Position numbers and translations under genes: made by a program. From NCBI RefSeq assembly GCF_900113805.1, contig NZ_FOQT01000003.1:248001-312000 (forward strand): 64,000 nucleotides of DNA, in the 5' to 3' direction. Below, piece after piece: positions 1 through 8,231 of this stretch (within the stretch, counting starts at the first letter, position 1; the number at the start of each line of letters is the position of its first letter). The stretch is from Halpernia frigidisoli. GTDB lineage: Bacteria; Bacteroidota; Bacteroidia; Flavobacteriales; Weeksellaceae. The notes under the pieces were generated by a model. That model did not search any database and was not told the origin of the DNA. It worked only from the letters and a program-made list of their open reading frames with translations.

Positions 1-761
1 CTATTGAAAAAAGTTTTCGCGATTTTGGTGCTTTGGTTGAAAATGACAATCAGTTATTTGTAAGAAAAGGAATTGAAATTGGCCGTGGTGCAAAAACTTA
101 TGCCGTAAATGAAAAAGCACATTTTTATTCCGACAATCTTCGGATGGAAAAAGATTTCATTTATTTTGATTTCCACACAGAGACTAAGAAAGTTGAAGAT
201 TTTATTTGGGAAATTCCGGGTATTCACAATGTGGAAAATGCGACTGCGGCAATTGCAATTTTACATGGAAAGGGGGTTGATTTTGAAATGATTAAAAGAG
301 GAATTAGAAGTTTTAAAGGTATAAAACGCCGTTACACAAAGTATTTCTTCGACAATGGTAAAAATTATATTGACGATTATGCGCATCATCCGACGGAATT
401 AGACGCGGTCATTGGAAGTATAAAAACATTTCATCCCAATAAAAAATTATTGGTTGTTTTTCAGCCGCATTTGTTCAGCAGAACACGCGATTTTGCTGAT
501 GATTTTGCTAAAAGTTTGGAAGCCGCAGATGAACTAATTCTTTTGGATATTTACCCAGCAAGAGAACTTCAGGAAAACTTTGAAGGTGTAACCTCTAAAT
601 GGTTATTAAATAAAATTAATTTAAAAAATAAAGAAGTTTCGACTTTAAACGAGGCTTTTAACAAAATAAAAGAAAAAGAGTTCGATATTTTATTAACAGT
701 TGGCGCTGGAAATATTGACACATTAAGCGACCCAATAATTAATTGGCTTTCAAAAAATTAG
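1..761 (+). CDS. murC: UDP-N-acetylmuramate--L-alanine ligase, C-terminal part (gene cut by window edge)
   Basis: MurC joins L-alanine to UDP-MurNAc in the cytoplasm, the first amino-acid step of peptidoglycan precursor synthesis. The reading frame is open from base 3, so the TTG at 33 is not a real start and the N-terminal Rossmann domain lies outside the window. Visible are the central-domain motif around HNVENATAAIA and the C-terminal ligase-domain motif DDYAHHPTELDA. The gene ends one base before ftsQ, as in the conserved murG-murC-ftsQ-ftsA-ftsZ order of the division and cell-wall cluster. Family assignment is firm; only about half of the protein is seen. Confidence 0.95.
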   Translation, partial: IEKSFRDFGALVENDNQLFVRKGIEIGRGAKTYAVNEKAHFYSDNLRMEKDFIYFDFHTETKKVEDFIWEIPGIHNVENATAAIAILHGKGVDFEMIKRGIRSFKGIKRRYTKYFFDNGKNYIDDYAHHPTELDAVIGSIKTFHPNKKLLVVFQPHLFSRTRDFADDFAKSLEAADELILLDIYPARELQENFEGVTSKWLLNKINLKNKEVSTLNEAFNKIKEKEFDILLTVGAGNIDTLSDPIINWLSKN

Positions 762-762
762 A

Positions 763-1773
763 ATGAAAAACAAATTCAGAATATTAAAAATATTGATCAC
801 GTTGATCCTTTTTGGGTTTTTGTTAAGTTTTTCATTGAAAAGATTTAACGGAAGATCTTTAGAGAAAATTACGATTAAGATGAACGCTTCAACGCCGGTT
901 TATTTTGTAGACGAAAAAGAGGTAAAAGATCTGGTAAAAAAAGAAAATCCAACACTGAAAATTGGGGATTTAAACATTCCGCTTTTAGAAAAAAAACTAA
1001 ACAGAATGCCTGCAGTTGACAGCGCAAATGTTTATTTAAACTTGAATGGAAACTTAAATTTAGACATTAAGCAAAGAGTGCCAATTTTTAGAATAATAAA
1101 TGGTGATAATGATTTCTACGTAGATCAAAAAGGCGTTGAATTTCCCATTTCTAGAAATTATTCGCATCCGTGTATGCTTGTGACCGGCGAGATAAAAAAA
1201 TCGGAATATGTGAAACTTGCCGATCTAATTTCAAAAATCGATAGTGATTCATTTAGCAAAAAATTTTTTATTGGAATATCGAAAAATAAGGAAAGTTACA
1301 GTTTGCTTACAAGCGATGGTTTTTATAGAGTAGAACTGGGTGATCTGGATAATATTGATTTTAAGGTTAAAGGTTTTAAAGCTTTTGTAACAAAATTTTT
1401 GGTTAATGAAGATCCTGATAAATACAGCCAAATATCTTTAAAATATGATAATCAAATTGTTACGACTTTAAACCCGCATTTTGAAGCGAATGACAGTATT
1501 CTTGCTGCAAATTATAAAGAATTTAGTAAAATTCCTGCTGTTGTAAAAATGCCTTCAACAACTGCAAAAAAATTACCTGAAAAATCAGTCAGTAAACCGA
1601 AAGTAAAAGCGGCAGAAAAGCCTCGCGAAAAGCCTAAAGTTGCGACACCGGTGAAAAAAGTAAAAACAGCGACAACAGTAAAAAAGCCAACAACCGTCGC
1701 AAAGAAAAAAGTGGTCGCTGCAAAACCGAAAGAAGCGCCAAAAAAGACCAAGGCAAAAATTAAAATAGAATAA
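763..1773 (+). CDS. ftsQ: Cell division protein FtsQ-like, with Lys/Pro/Ala-rich C-terminal tail
   Basis: FtsQ is a bitopic inner-membrane protein that links early and late divisome proteins. A short cytoplasmic start is followed by one membrane segment (about residues 8-25), then a POTRA/FtsQ-type periplasmic part that includes the MPAVDSANVYLNLNGNLNLDI stretch typical of the domain. From about residue 260 the protein becomes a low-complexity tail rich in Lys, Ala, Pro and Thr, which typical proteobacterial FtsQ lacks. The ATG lies one base after the murC stop and ftsA follows after 21 bases, so transcription with the cluster is likely. Sequence identity of FtsQ is low across phyla; synteny makes the call strong. 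Confidence 0.88.
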   Translation: MKNKFRILKILITLILFGFLLSFSLKRFNGRSLEKITIKMNASTPVYFVDEKEVKDLVKKENPTLKIGDLNIPLLEKKLNRMPAVDSANVYLNLNGNLNLDIKQRVPIFRIINGDNDFYVDQKGVEFPISRNYSHPCMLVTGEIKKSEYVKLADLISKIDSDSFSKKFFIGISKNKESYSLLTSDGFYRVELGDLDNIDFKVKGFKAFVTKFLVNEDPDKYSQISLKYDNQIVTTLNPHFEANDSILAANYKEFSKIPAVVKMPSTTAKKLPEKSVSKPKVKAAEKPREKPKVATPVKKVKTATTVKKPTTVAKKKVVAAKPKEAPKKTKAKIKIE

Positions 1774-1794
1774 CAAAAAATAGCACAATCATAA

Positions 1795-3159
1795 ATGGAA
1801 AATAACGAATATTCAGTAGGACTCGACATTGGAACTACAAAAATCGTGACCATTGTCGGACGAAGAAATGAACACGGAAAAATCGAAATTCTGGGCGTCG
1901 GGAAGGCAAAAAGTCTCGGCGTACACAAAGGCATTGTGAATAATATTTCACAAACCATCAGCTCCATAAAATCTGCTGTGGAACAGGCGCAAAACAGCGC
2001 GGGTGTAAAAATCCATAAAGTAACTGTTGGAATTGCCGGAAAACACATCCGTTCGCTGCAACATTCCGATTACATTATGCGCGATCATCCGGAAGAATAT
2101 ATTACGGAAGATGATATTGAAAAATTAAAAGATCAGGTAAAAAAATTGGTGATGCTTCCTGGTGAAGAAATAATCCATGTTTTGCCGCAAGATTATAAAG
2201 TAGATTCTGAAGGCGAGATTCAGGAACCTGTTGGAATGCACGGCAAAAGACTGGAAGCAAATTTCCACGTTGTTGTTGGACAAATGGGTTCTATCCGAAA
2301 TATCGCCCGTTGCGTTCGTGAAGCAGGTTTAGAAATGGAAGCGTTGACTTTAGAACCTTTGGCTTCATCTGAAGCAGTTTTAACAAAAGAAGAAAAAGAG
2401 GCCGGCGTTGCGATCGTTGATATTGGTGGCGGAACAACGGATATTGCGATTTTTAAAGATAATATTATCCGTCATACTTGCGTCATTCCTTATGGTGGCG
2501 GCATTATTACTGATGATATTAAAGAAGGTTGTTCAATCATTGAAAAACATGCGGAACAATTAAAAGTAAAATTTGGTTCAGCGGTTCCTGATCTGGAAAA
2601 AGACAGCACTTTTGTAACAATTCCAGGTTTGCACGGCAGAAATGATAAAGAGATTTCCCTTAAAACTTTAGCACAAATCGTGAATGCTCGAGTTGAAGAA
2701 ATTTTGGAAATGGTAAATACAGAGTTAAAAGCATACGGCGCTTTTGAACAAAAGAAAAAATTGATTGCAGGAATTGTGTTAACTGGTGGCGGTTCTAACT
2801 TACGTCATTTGAGACAATTAGCAAATTATACGACAGGTTTAGACAGCAGAATTGGTTTTGCAAATGAATACGTGGCAAATGATAAAAACCAACAATTAAA
2901 AGGTCCGGAATATGCGACTTCGATCGGACTTTTAATGGAAAGTTTAAAAATTCGCGATAAAAAACCTTATGAAGCTGAACTTCAAAAACAGGTTGAAGCG
3001 AAAATTGCAGAAAAAGAAGATAAAATTGAACCACAGATTTCGGAAGAATTGACGGTAGAAATTGAAAAAGGACACCGCGAACTGGCCAAAAAAGTGAGAC
3101 CAACTTTCGGGGAATCTATTTTAAATAAAGTAAAAAAATTCTTCGAAGAAGTGGAGTAA
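1795..3159 (+). CDS. ftsA: Cell division protein FtsA
   Basis: FtsA is the actin-like ATPase that tethers FtsZ filaments to the membrane and recruits later divisome proteins. The actin-fold motifs are intact: phosphate-1 VGLDIGTTKI near residue 9, phosphate-2 IVDIGGGTTDI near residue 206, and the adenosine motif LTGGGSNLRHL near residue 329. The C-terminus ends in an amphipathic stretch (ILNKVKKFFEEVE) suited to membrane binding. The length of 454 residues is slightly longer than the E. coli protein, with an acidic/charged linker at about 385-435. It lies between ftsQ and ftsZ. Confidence 0.97.
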   Translation: MENNEYSVGLDIGTTKIVTIVGRRNEHGKIEILGVGKAKSLGVHKGIVNNISQTISSIKSAVEQAQNSAGVKIHKVTVGIAGKHIRSLQHSDYIMRDHPEEYITEDDIEKLKDQVKKLVMLPGEEIIHVLPQDYKVDSEGEIQEPVGMHGKRLEANFHVVVGQMGSIRNIARCVREAGLEMEALTLEPLASSEAVLTKEEKEAGVAIVDIGGGTTDIAIFKDNIIRHTCVIPYGGGIITDDIKEGCSIIEKHAEQLKVKFGSAVPDLEKDSTFVTIPGLHGRNDKEISLKTLAQIVNARVEEILEMVNTELKAYGAFEQKKKLIAGIVLTGGGSNLRHLRQLANYTTGLDSRIGFANEYVANDKNQQLKGPEYATSIGLLMESLKIRDKKPYEAELQKQVEAKIAEKEDKIEPQISEELTVEIEKGHRELAKKVRPTFGESILNKVKKFFEEVE

Positions 3160-3248
3160 ATCAAAATGAGCAATGATTGTTAATAAGTAATTAAAAAATC
3201 AACTTTCAAAACTCATAAAAAATAATATCTTTAAAAATCAAACATAAC

Positions 3249-5111
3249 ATGGACAATATAAATAACAACACCGGATTTTCTTTTGACTTACCTAAAGGAA
3301 ATTCTTCAATTATAAAAGTGATCGGCGTAGGCGGCGGTGGAAACAACGCTTTGCGACATATGTACGAACGCGGCATTCACGGCGTAGATTTCGTGATTTG
3401 CAACACAGATTCTCAAACATTAGATAATAATCCTGTCGCAAATAAAGTGCAATTGGGACTTTCAATAACAGAAGGTTTAGGCGCAGGGGCAGATCCTGAA
3501 GTTGGGGAAAAAGCCGCGATAGAAAGTATCGACGAAATAAAAGCGGCTTTGGGACAAAATACCAAGATGGTTTTCATCACTGCCGGAATGGGCGGTGGAA
3601 CAGGAACTGGCGCTGCACCGGTCATCGCAAAAGTGGCCAAAGAAATGGGCATTTTAACTATTGGAATTGTTACCGTTCCTTTTAGTTTTGAAGGAAAAAG
3701 AAGATTGGATCAGGCCGATATTGGTTTAGATAAATTAAGAAACAATGTTGATTCTTTGATCGTTATTAATAATGATAAACTGCGTCAACAATACGGAAAT
3801 CTTGGTTTTAAATCAGGTTTTTCTAAAGCCGATGAAGTATTAACAAACGCTGCAAAAGGAATGGCAGAAGTTATTACAGGATATTTTGATGTAAATATCG
3901 ATTTCCGTGATGCTAAATCTGTTCTTCAAAATAGTGGAACGGCATTAATGTCAACGGGCGTTGCAACCGGCGAAAATAAAGCCGAAGAAGCGGTAAGAAA
4001 AGCGCTTGATTCCCCTCTTTTAAATGACAATAAAATCACCGGCGCTAAAAACGTACTTCTCTTAATTAGAAGTGGTTCTGAAGAAGCAACAATGGATGAG
4101 ATCGGAATTATTAACGATTATATTCAAAAAGAAGCCGGCGATACGGCAGATATTATTTTCGGTGTTGGGTCTGACGAAGAATTAGGCGATGGAATTTCTG
4201 TTTTGGTTATTGCGACTGGTTTTTCTAAAGAATATTCTAAACATTCCGGTGTTACAGAAACCATTAAATATTCTTTGGACGGCAGAAGTTCTAATAAAAA
4301 TCAATCGATAGAAACTTCTGAAAACGATTTTTCACGAGGATTTCCTTTGGATAAAAAAATTGTTAGTCTGGACGATGAAGATGATTTTAGACCGCAAACA
4401 CCAGAAAACAGATTTCAGCAAAAAAAAGTTGCTGAACCAGCACAAGTGTCTTCTTACAATGAAATTGTAGAAAAACCTGTTGAAATGTGGGAAAAAGAGG
4501 ATGAAAGTATGGAAAACCAATACAATCTTTTCTCTTTTGAAGATGAAGTTTCAGAAGAAGATCTGGAAGCAGAATCTCTTATTTTTGAAGTAGAAAAACC
4601 GATAAAAACCGAAGTAAAATCTGACGCTGTTGAATATAATTTCATGGTTAATGAACCAATTGCCGAAGAATATTTCATTCAGGAACCAAAAGTAGAAAAG
4701 TTTGTTTCAGAAGAGAAACCGGTTGAGAATAAAGTAGAAATTTTCGAAATCGAGACTTTTGTTAAAGAGAAAACAGAACCGAAAGTTGAAGCAAAGATTG
4801 TAGTTGAAAAAGAAGAAATTAAAGAAGAACCAAAATCTACTTCTTTTGGCGAAAGTCAATTTACGTTTGTTGAAGTTCCGTCTGATAAATTGAAAGTAAA
4901 CGAGCGCAGAAATAAATTAAATGAGTTTAATTCCCGCTATCAAACAGTTGACAGCGATTTACAATTTGAAACAGTTCCTGCTTTTAGACGTAAAAATATT
5001 GTTTTAGATCACGAAAATCATTCTGATCAAAATATCCAGACTTATCTTCGGGATGACAATGGAAGAATGGAAGTTCGGGAAAATAGATTTTTAAATAAAG
5101 ATGTAGATTAG
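3249..5111 (+). CDS. ftsZ: Cell division protein FtsZ with very long C-terminal linker
   Basis: FtsZ is the tubulin-like GTPase that forms the cytokinetic ring. The GTP-binding motifs are present: GVGGGGNNAL near residue 26 and the signature GGGTGTGAAPV near residue 115. The globular core ends near residue 330. About 290 further residues form an acidic, Glu/Lys/Val-rich, probably disordered linker, making the protein 620 residues long compared with about 380 in E. coli. The last residues (ENRFLNKDVD) look like the short conserved terminal peptide that docks on FtsA in related bacteria, although the usual Pro-Ala-Phe core is not seen. An 89-base gap separates it from ftsA. Confidence 0.97.
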   Translation: MDNINNNTGFSFDLPKGNSSIIKVIGVGGGGNNALRHMYERGIHGVDFVICNTDSQTLDNNPVANKVQLGLSITEGLGAGADPEVGEKAAIESIDEIKAALGQNTKMVFITAGMGGGTGTGAAPVIAKVAKEMGILTIGIVTVPFSFEGKRRLDQADIGLDKLRNNVDSLIVINNDKLRQQYGNLGFKSGFSKADEVLTNAAKGMAEVITGYFDVNIDFRDAKSVLQNSGTALMSTGVATGENKAEEAVRKALDSPLLNDNKITGAKNVLLLIRSGSEEATMDEIGIINDYIQKEAGDTADIIFGVGSDEELGDGISVLVIATGFSKEYSKHSGVTETIKYSLDGRSSNKNQSIETSENDFSRGFPLDKKIVSLDDEDDFRPQTPENRFQQKKVAEPAQVSSYNEIVEKPVEMWEKEDESMENQYNLFSFEDEVSEEDLEAESLIFEVEKPIKTEVKSDAVEYNFMVNEPIAEEYFIQEPKVEKFVSEEKPVENKVEIFEIETFVKEKTEPKVEAKIVVEKEEIKEEPKSTSFGESQFTFVEVPSDKLKVNERRNKLNEFNSRYQTVDSDLQFETVPAFRRKNIVLDHENHSDQNIQTYLRDDNGRMEVRENRFLNKDVD

Positions 5112-5115
5112 GATC

Positions 5116-5202
5116 AATGTAACAATTTGAAAATGTAACAGTTTACCAATTAGTAAAAATAAATTAATTTTTTAATTGGTAATACCCTAATATTGTTACA
5201 TT
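5116..5202. repeat. Nested AT-rich inverted repeats between ftsZ and yqeY
   Basis: Two perfect inverted repeats are nested here: AATGTAACAAT (5116-5126) with ATTGTTACATT (5192-5202), and TTACCAATTA (5143-5152) with TAATTGGTAA (5173-5182). A further AATGTAACA at 5132 and an AATTGGTA near 5216 repeat the same words, so the whole stretch is a mosaic of two short words. It could fold as a long stem and may end ftsZ transcription, but it has no simple U-tract. Confidence 0.7.
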
Positions 5203-5243
5203 GTTAAACTGATAAATTGGTAGATTAATTAAATTAAATAATT

Positions 5244-5690
5244 ATGAGTTTAGAAAATACGATAAGCGCCGCAATTGTAACCTCGATGAAGGCCAAAGAT
5301 AAAGTCTCTCTCGATGCTTTACGCGCGGTGAAATCTCAAATTTTATTATTAAAAACGGAAGCAAAAGGCGCAGAAGTTTCTGACGAACAAGTCGTAACTA
5401 TTTTGCAAAAAATGGTAAAACAACGGAAAGATTCTTTTGATCAATTTACGGCACAAAACCGCACAGATTTAGCAGAAGTAGAAACGGCTCAAAGCAAAGT
5501 GATCGAGCAATATTTACCAAAACAATTGACTTCAGAAGAACTTGAAGCAGAAATTAAAAAAATTATTTCTGAAACTGGCGCCGAAAGCATCAAAGATTTA
5601 GGAAAAGTGATTGGAATTGCGAGTAAATCTTTAGCCGGAAAATCTGACGGGAAAAGTATTTCTTTAAAGGTAAAAGAATTGCTTTCTTAA
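5244..5690 (+). CDS. GatB/YqeY domain-containing protein
   Basis: This 148-residue cytoplasmic protein is the stand-alone YqeY type, homologous to the tRNA-binding tail domain of the GatB amidotransferase subunit. Its role in free-standing form is poorly known, with a link to tRNA-dependent amidation suspected. Visible family features are the N-terminal helix with MKAKDKVSLDALRAVKSQI, the central KMVKQRKDSFDQF, EQYLPKQLTSEEL, and the C-terminal GKVIGIASKSLAGKSDGKS. The length matches the family. It is followed by a clear terminator, so it is probably the last gene of its transcript. Confidence 0.93.
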   Translation: MSLENTISAAIVTSMKAKDKVSLDALRAVKSQILLLKTEAKGAEVSDEQVVTILQKMVKQRKDSFDQFTAQNRTDLAEVETAQSKVIEQYLPKQLTSEELEAEIKKIISETGAESIKDLGKVIGIASKSLAGKSDGKSISLKVKELLS

Positions 5691-5731
5691 GATTTAAATA
5701 AATTCTCTGAACTTTATATTCGAAACCTTTT

Positions 5732-5766
5732 AAAAATCTATGAATTAATTTTCATAGATTTTTTTA
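5732..5766 (+). terminator. Intrinsic terminator after yqeY
   Basis: A 10-bp stem AATCTATGAA / TTCATAGATT with a 6-base loop is followed by a run of T's. Confidence 0.85.
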
Positions 5767-5846
5767 TTTTTATTTCCATTTTACAGACGGATTTAAAAAC
5801 ATTGTTTAACTTTAGTGCTGATAAATTTTAAAGAACATTTATAACT

Positions 5847-8012
5847 ATGAAAAATACTTTTAAGCAAAAATTTCTACTTTTAATAATCATTGGTTTTAGC
5901 CAATTTTCTTTTGCCCAATATGGAACAGGAACTTATTGGTCTTTGGACGGCAATAATATAATGGAAGTTGATAATGGCGAAATTGTTTCTAAAAACGCGC
6001 AAGATGAATCGAAATCTACCACAATAATTTCAAAAGAAATGTTGACGCCTAAAGGAAAATCACCTTTAAATGTGGTTCGTTTTGCATTTTCAGAGGATAA
6101 TCAAAAAGTCTTGATCGCTACAAATACTAAAAAAGTCTGGCGTTACGACACACGCGGCGATTCCTGGGTTTATGATTTAAAAACAAAATCTTTAAAACAG
6201 ATCGGCAAAGACAAACCTGAATCTTCTTTAATGTTTGCGAAATTTTCACCGGATGGTAATAAAGTCGCTTACGTTAGCGGTCACAATATTTATGTAGAAG
6301 ATTTGGCAAGTGGCGAAACAAAAGCCTTAACAACCGACGGAACATTGCGCTTGATCAACGGAACTTTTGACTGGGTTTACGAAGAAGAATTAGATTGTAG
6401 AGATGGTTTCAGATGGTCGCCAGACAGCAAATCTATCGCTTACTGGCAAATTGATGCGCAAAAAATCAAAAATTATTTGATGCTGAATACTACAGATGAA
6501 TTGTATCCATTTACGGTTCCTGTGGAATATCCTGTGGTTGGCGAAGATCCAAGTTCCTGCAAAATTGGGGTTGTAGATTTAGCAACTGCAAAAACAACCT
6601 GGATGAATGTTCCCGGAGATGCTGTTCAACATTATATTCCGAGAATGGAATGGGCTAATAATTCTTCTCAATTAATTCTTCAACAATTAAACAGAAGACA
6701 AAATGAAAGCAAAGTAATGTTGGTTAATGTTAAAGAAAATACGGCGAAAGCCATTTATTCTGAAACTGATAAAGCGTGGATCGATGCAAAAGCGGAAGCA
6801 ACTGGCTGGAGTTGGATTGATGGCGGCAAAAAATTTATTTGGCTAAGTCAAAAAGACGGGTGGAGACATATTTACGCGATTGGATTAGACGGAAAAGAAC
6901 AATTATTAACGCCAGGAAATTATGACGTTATTGAATTAAACAGTGTTGACGAAAAATCAAAAACGGTTTATTTTATGGCTTCGCCGGATAATGCGACACA
7001 AAGTTATCTCTATTCTGTTCCATTAAATGGCGGAAAAGCAACAAAACTTTCGCCGGCAAATGAAAGTGGTTTTCACGATTACGACATTTCGCCAAACGGA
7101 AAAGTGGCGTTTCACAATTATTCCACTGCGAATATGTTTCCTTTAAGCGACGTTGTTTCTTTACCAAATCACAAACTTTTAAGCGGTGGCCAAATTGATC
7201 CAAGAGCGAAAAACTATAAAATTCCGAAAGTAGAATTTTTCAAAGTAAAAACTTCCGAAGGTGTCGAAATGGACGGATGGATGGTAAAACCAACCAATTT
7301 TGATCCGGCAAAAAAATACCCTGTTGTCTTTTACGTTTACGGCGAACCGGCTTCACAAACAGTTTTAGACAGATTTAGCGCTGGACTTAACAGACTTTAT
7401 AATGGAAGTATGGCAGATGACGGTTATATTTATATGTCGGTAGAAGGTCGAGGTTCACCTTCGCCAAAAGGCAGAGAATGGAGAAAATCCATTTACCACA
7501 AGATCGGCGATATCAATATCAAAGATCAGGCTTTGGCTGCAAAAGAAATTATGAAATGGCCTTACGTTGACGCAGACCGCATTGGGGTTTGGGGCTGGAG
7601 CGGCGGTGGCTCTTCCACTTTAAATTTAATGATGCAGTATCCGGAGATCTACAAAACTGGAATTTCCATTGCAGCAGTTGATAATCAATTGAATTACGAC
7701 AATATTTACCAGGAACGTTACATGGGATTATTGCCGGAAGACAAACATTATTTCGTAGATAATTCACCTTTGGCGCACGCAAAAGATTTAAAAGGAAATC
7801 TCTTAATAATCCACGGAACCGGCGATGACAACGTGCATTACAACAATGCGGAACAAATGATCAATCAATTAATTAAATACAATAAAACATTTCAATTGAT
7901 GGTTTATCCAAACCGCACGCATTCAATTTCTGAAGGCGAAGGCACAAGCAAACATTTATCTTCAACTTACACCAAATTTTTAAAGGAAAATCTTCCAGCA
8001 GGCGGAAAATAA
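5847..8012 (+). CDS. S9 family peptidase, dipeptidyl peptidase IV type
   Basis: A secreted or periplasmic serine exopeptidase expected to remove X-Pro/X-Ala dipeptides from peptides. It has a signal peptide (about residues 1-23, ending FSFAQ), a beta-propeller DPP4 N-terminal domain (about 60-450) and a C-terminal alpha/beta hydrolase. The catalytic Ser is in GWSGGGSS (near residue 584), the Asp in GTGDDNVHYNNA (near 659) and the His in PNRTHSI (near 692). The propeller carries the EEELDCRDGFRWSPDS stretch, where the glutamates that bind the substrate N-terminus in DPP4 are expected. The 721-residue length is normal. It is flanked by terminators on both sides, so it is a single-gene unit. Confidence 0.95.
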   Translation: MKNTFKQKFLLLIIIGFSQFSFAQYGTGTYWSLDGNNIMEVDNGEIVSKNAQDESKSTTIISKEMLTPKGKSPLNVVRFAFSEDNQKVLIATNTKKVWRYDTRGDSWVYDLKTKSLKQIGKDKPESSLMFAKFSPDGNKVAYVSGHNIYVEDLASGETKALTTDGTLRLINGTFDWVYEEELDCRDGFRWSPDSKSIAYWQIDAQKIKNYLMLNTTDELYPFTVPVEYPVVGEDPSSCKIGVVDLATAKTTWMNVPGDAVQHYIPRMEWANNSSQLILQQLNRRQNESKVMLVNVKENTAKAIYSETDKAWIDAKAEATGWSWIDGGKKFIWLSQKDGWRHIYAIGLDGKEQLLTPGNYDVIELNSVDEKSKTVYFMASPDNATQSYLYSVPLNGGKATKLSPANESGFHDYDISPNGKVAFHNYSTANMFPLSDVVSLPNHKLLSGGQIDPRAKNYKIPKVEFFKVKTSEGVEMDGWMVKPTNFDPAKKYPVVFYVYGEPASQTVLDRFSAGLNRLYNGSMADDGYIYMSVEGRGSPSPKGREWRKSIYHKIGDINIKDQALAAKEIMKWPYVDADRIGVWGWSGGGSSTLNLMMQYPEIYKTGISIAAVDNQLNYDNIYQERYMGLLPEDKHYFVDNSPLAHAKDLKGNLLIIHGTGDDNVHYNNAEQMINQLIKYNKTFQLMVYPNRTHSISEGEGTSKHLSSTYTKFLKENLPAGGK

Positions 8013-8027
8013 TTTTAAAACCACTCT

Positions 8028-8070
8028 ACTTTGCCAATCTTGAAAATTCGGGATTGGCAAAGTTTTTTTT
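8028..8070 (+). terminator. Strong intrinsic terminator after the DPP4-like gene
   Basis: A perfect 12-bp stem ACTTTGCCAATC / GATTGGCAAAGT is followed by eight T's. Confidence 0.92.
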
Positions 8071-8150
8071 GGGCAGACATTTCCGCCTTCCGTTCCCAAT
8101 CTTTTTTTCAAATGCAAAAAAGGATTTCCACTCAAACCTAACGAAGTGGT
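8063..8150 (+). repeat. Dispersed intergenic repeat, copy 1
   Basis: Starting at the terminator T-run, this stretch matches the reverse complement of 48796-48887 along most of its length. Shared blocks are TTTTTTTGGGC-GACATTTC, TTCGTTCC-AATCTTTTTT and AAAAAAGGATTT-CACT. The AATC-T-run and A-run-GGATT blocks can pair as a hairpin whose loop differs between the copies. It does not encode an ORF that I would support. Confidence 0.75.
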
Positions 8151-8231
8151 TCGATCATTCAAATAACAAATAAATAAATCATCATCAAGTCGGGCTGCAA
8201 TTTTTCGTATAAAACAAAGTTATTTTTTAAA

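Noticed and set aside
1512-2048. Long minus-strand frame opposite the ftsQ tail and ftsA start
   Set aside because: It is the antisense image of the Lys/Ala/Pro-rich tail codons (giving Phe/Cys/Gly-rich product) and of ftsA; both sense genes are certain.
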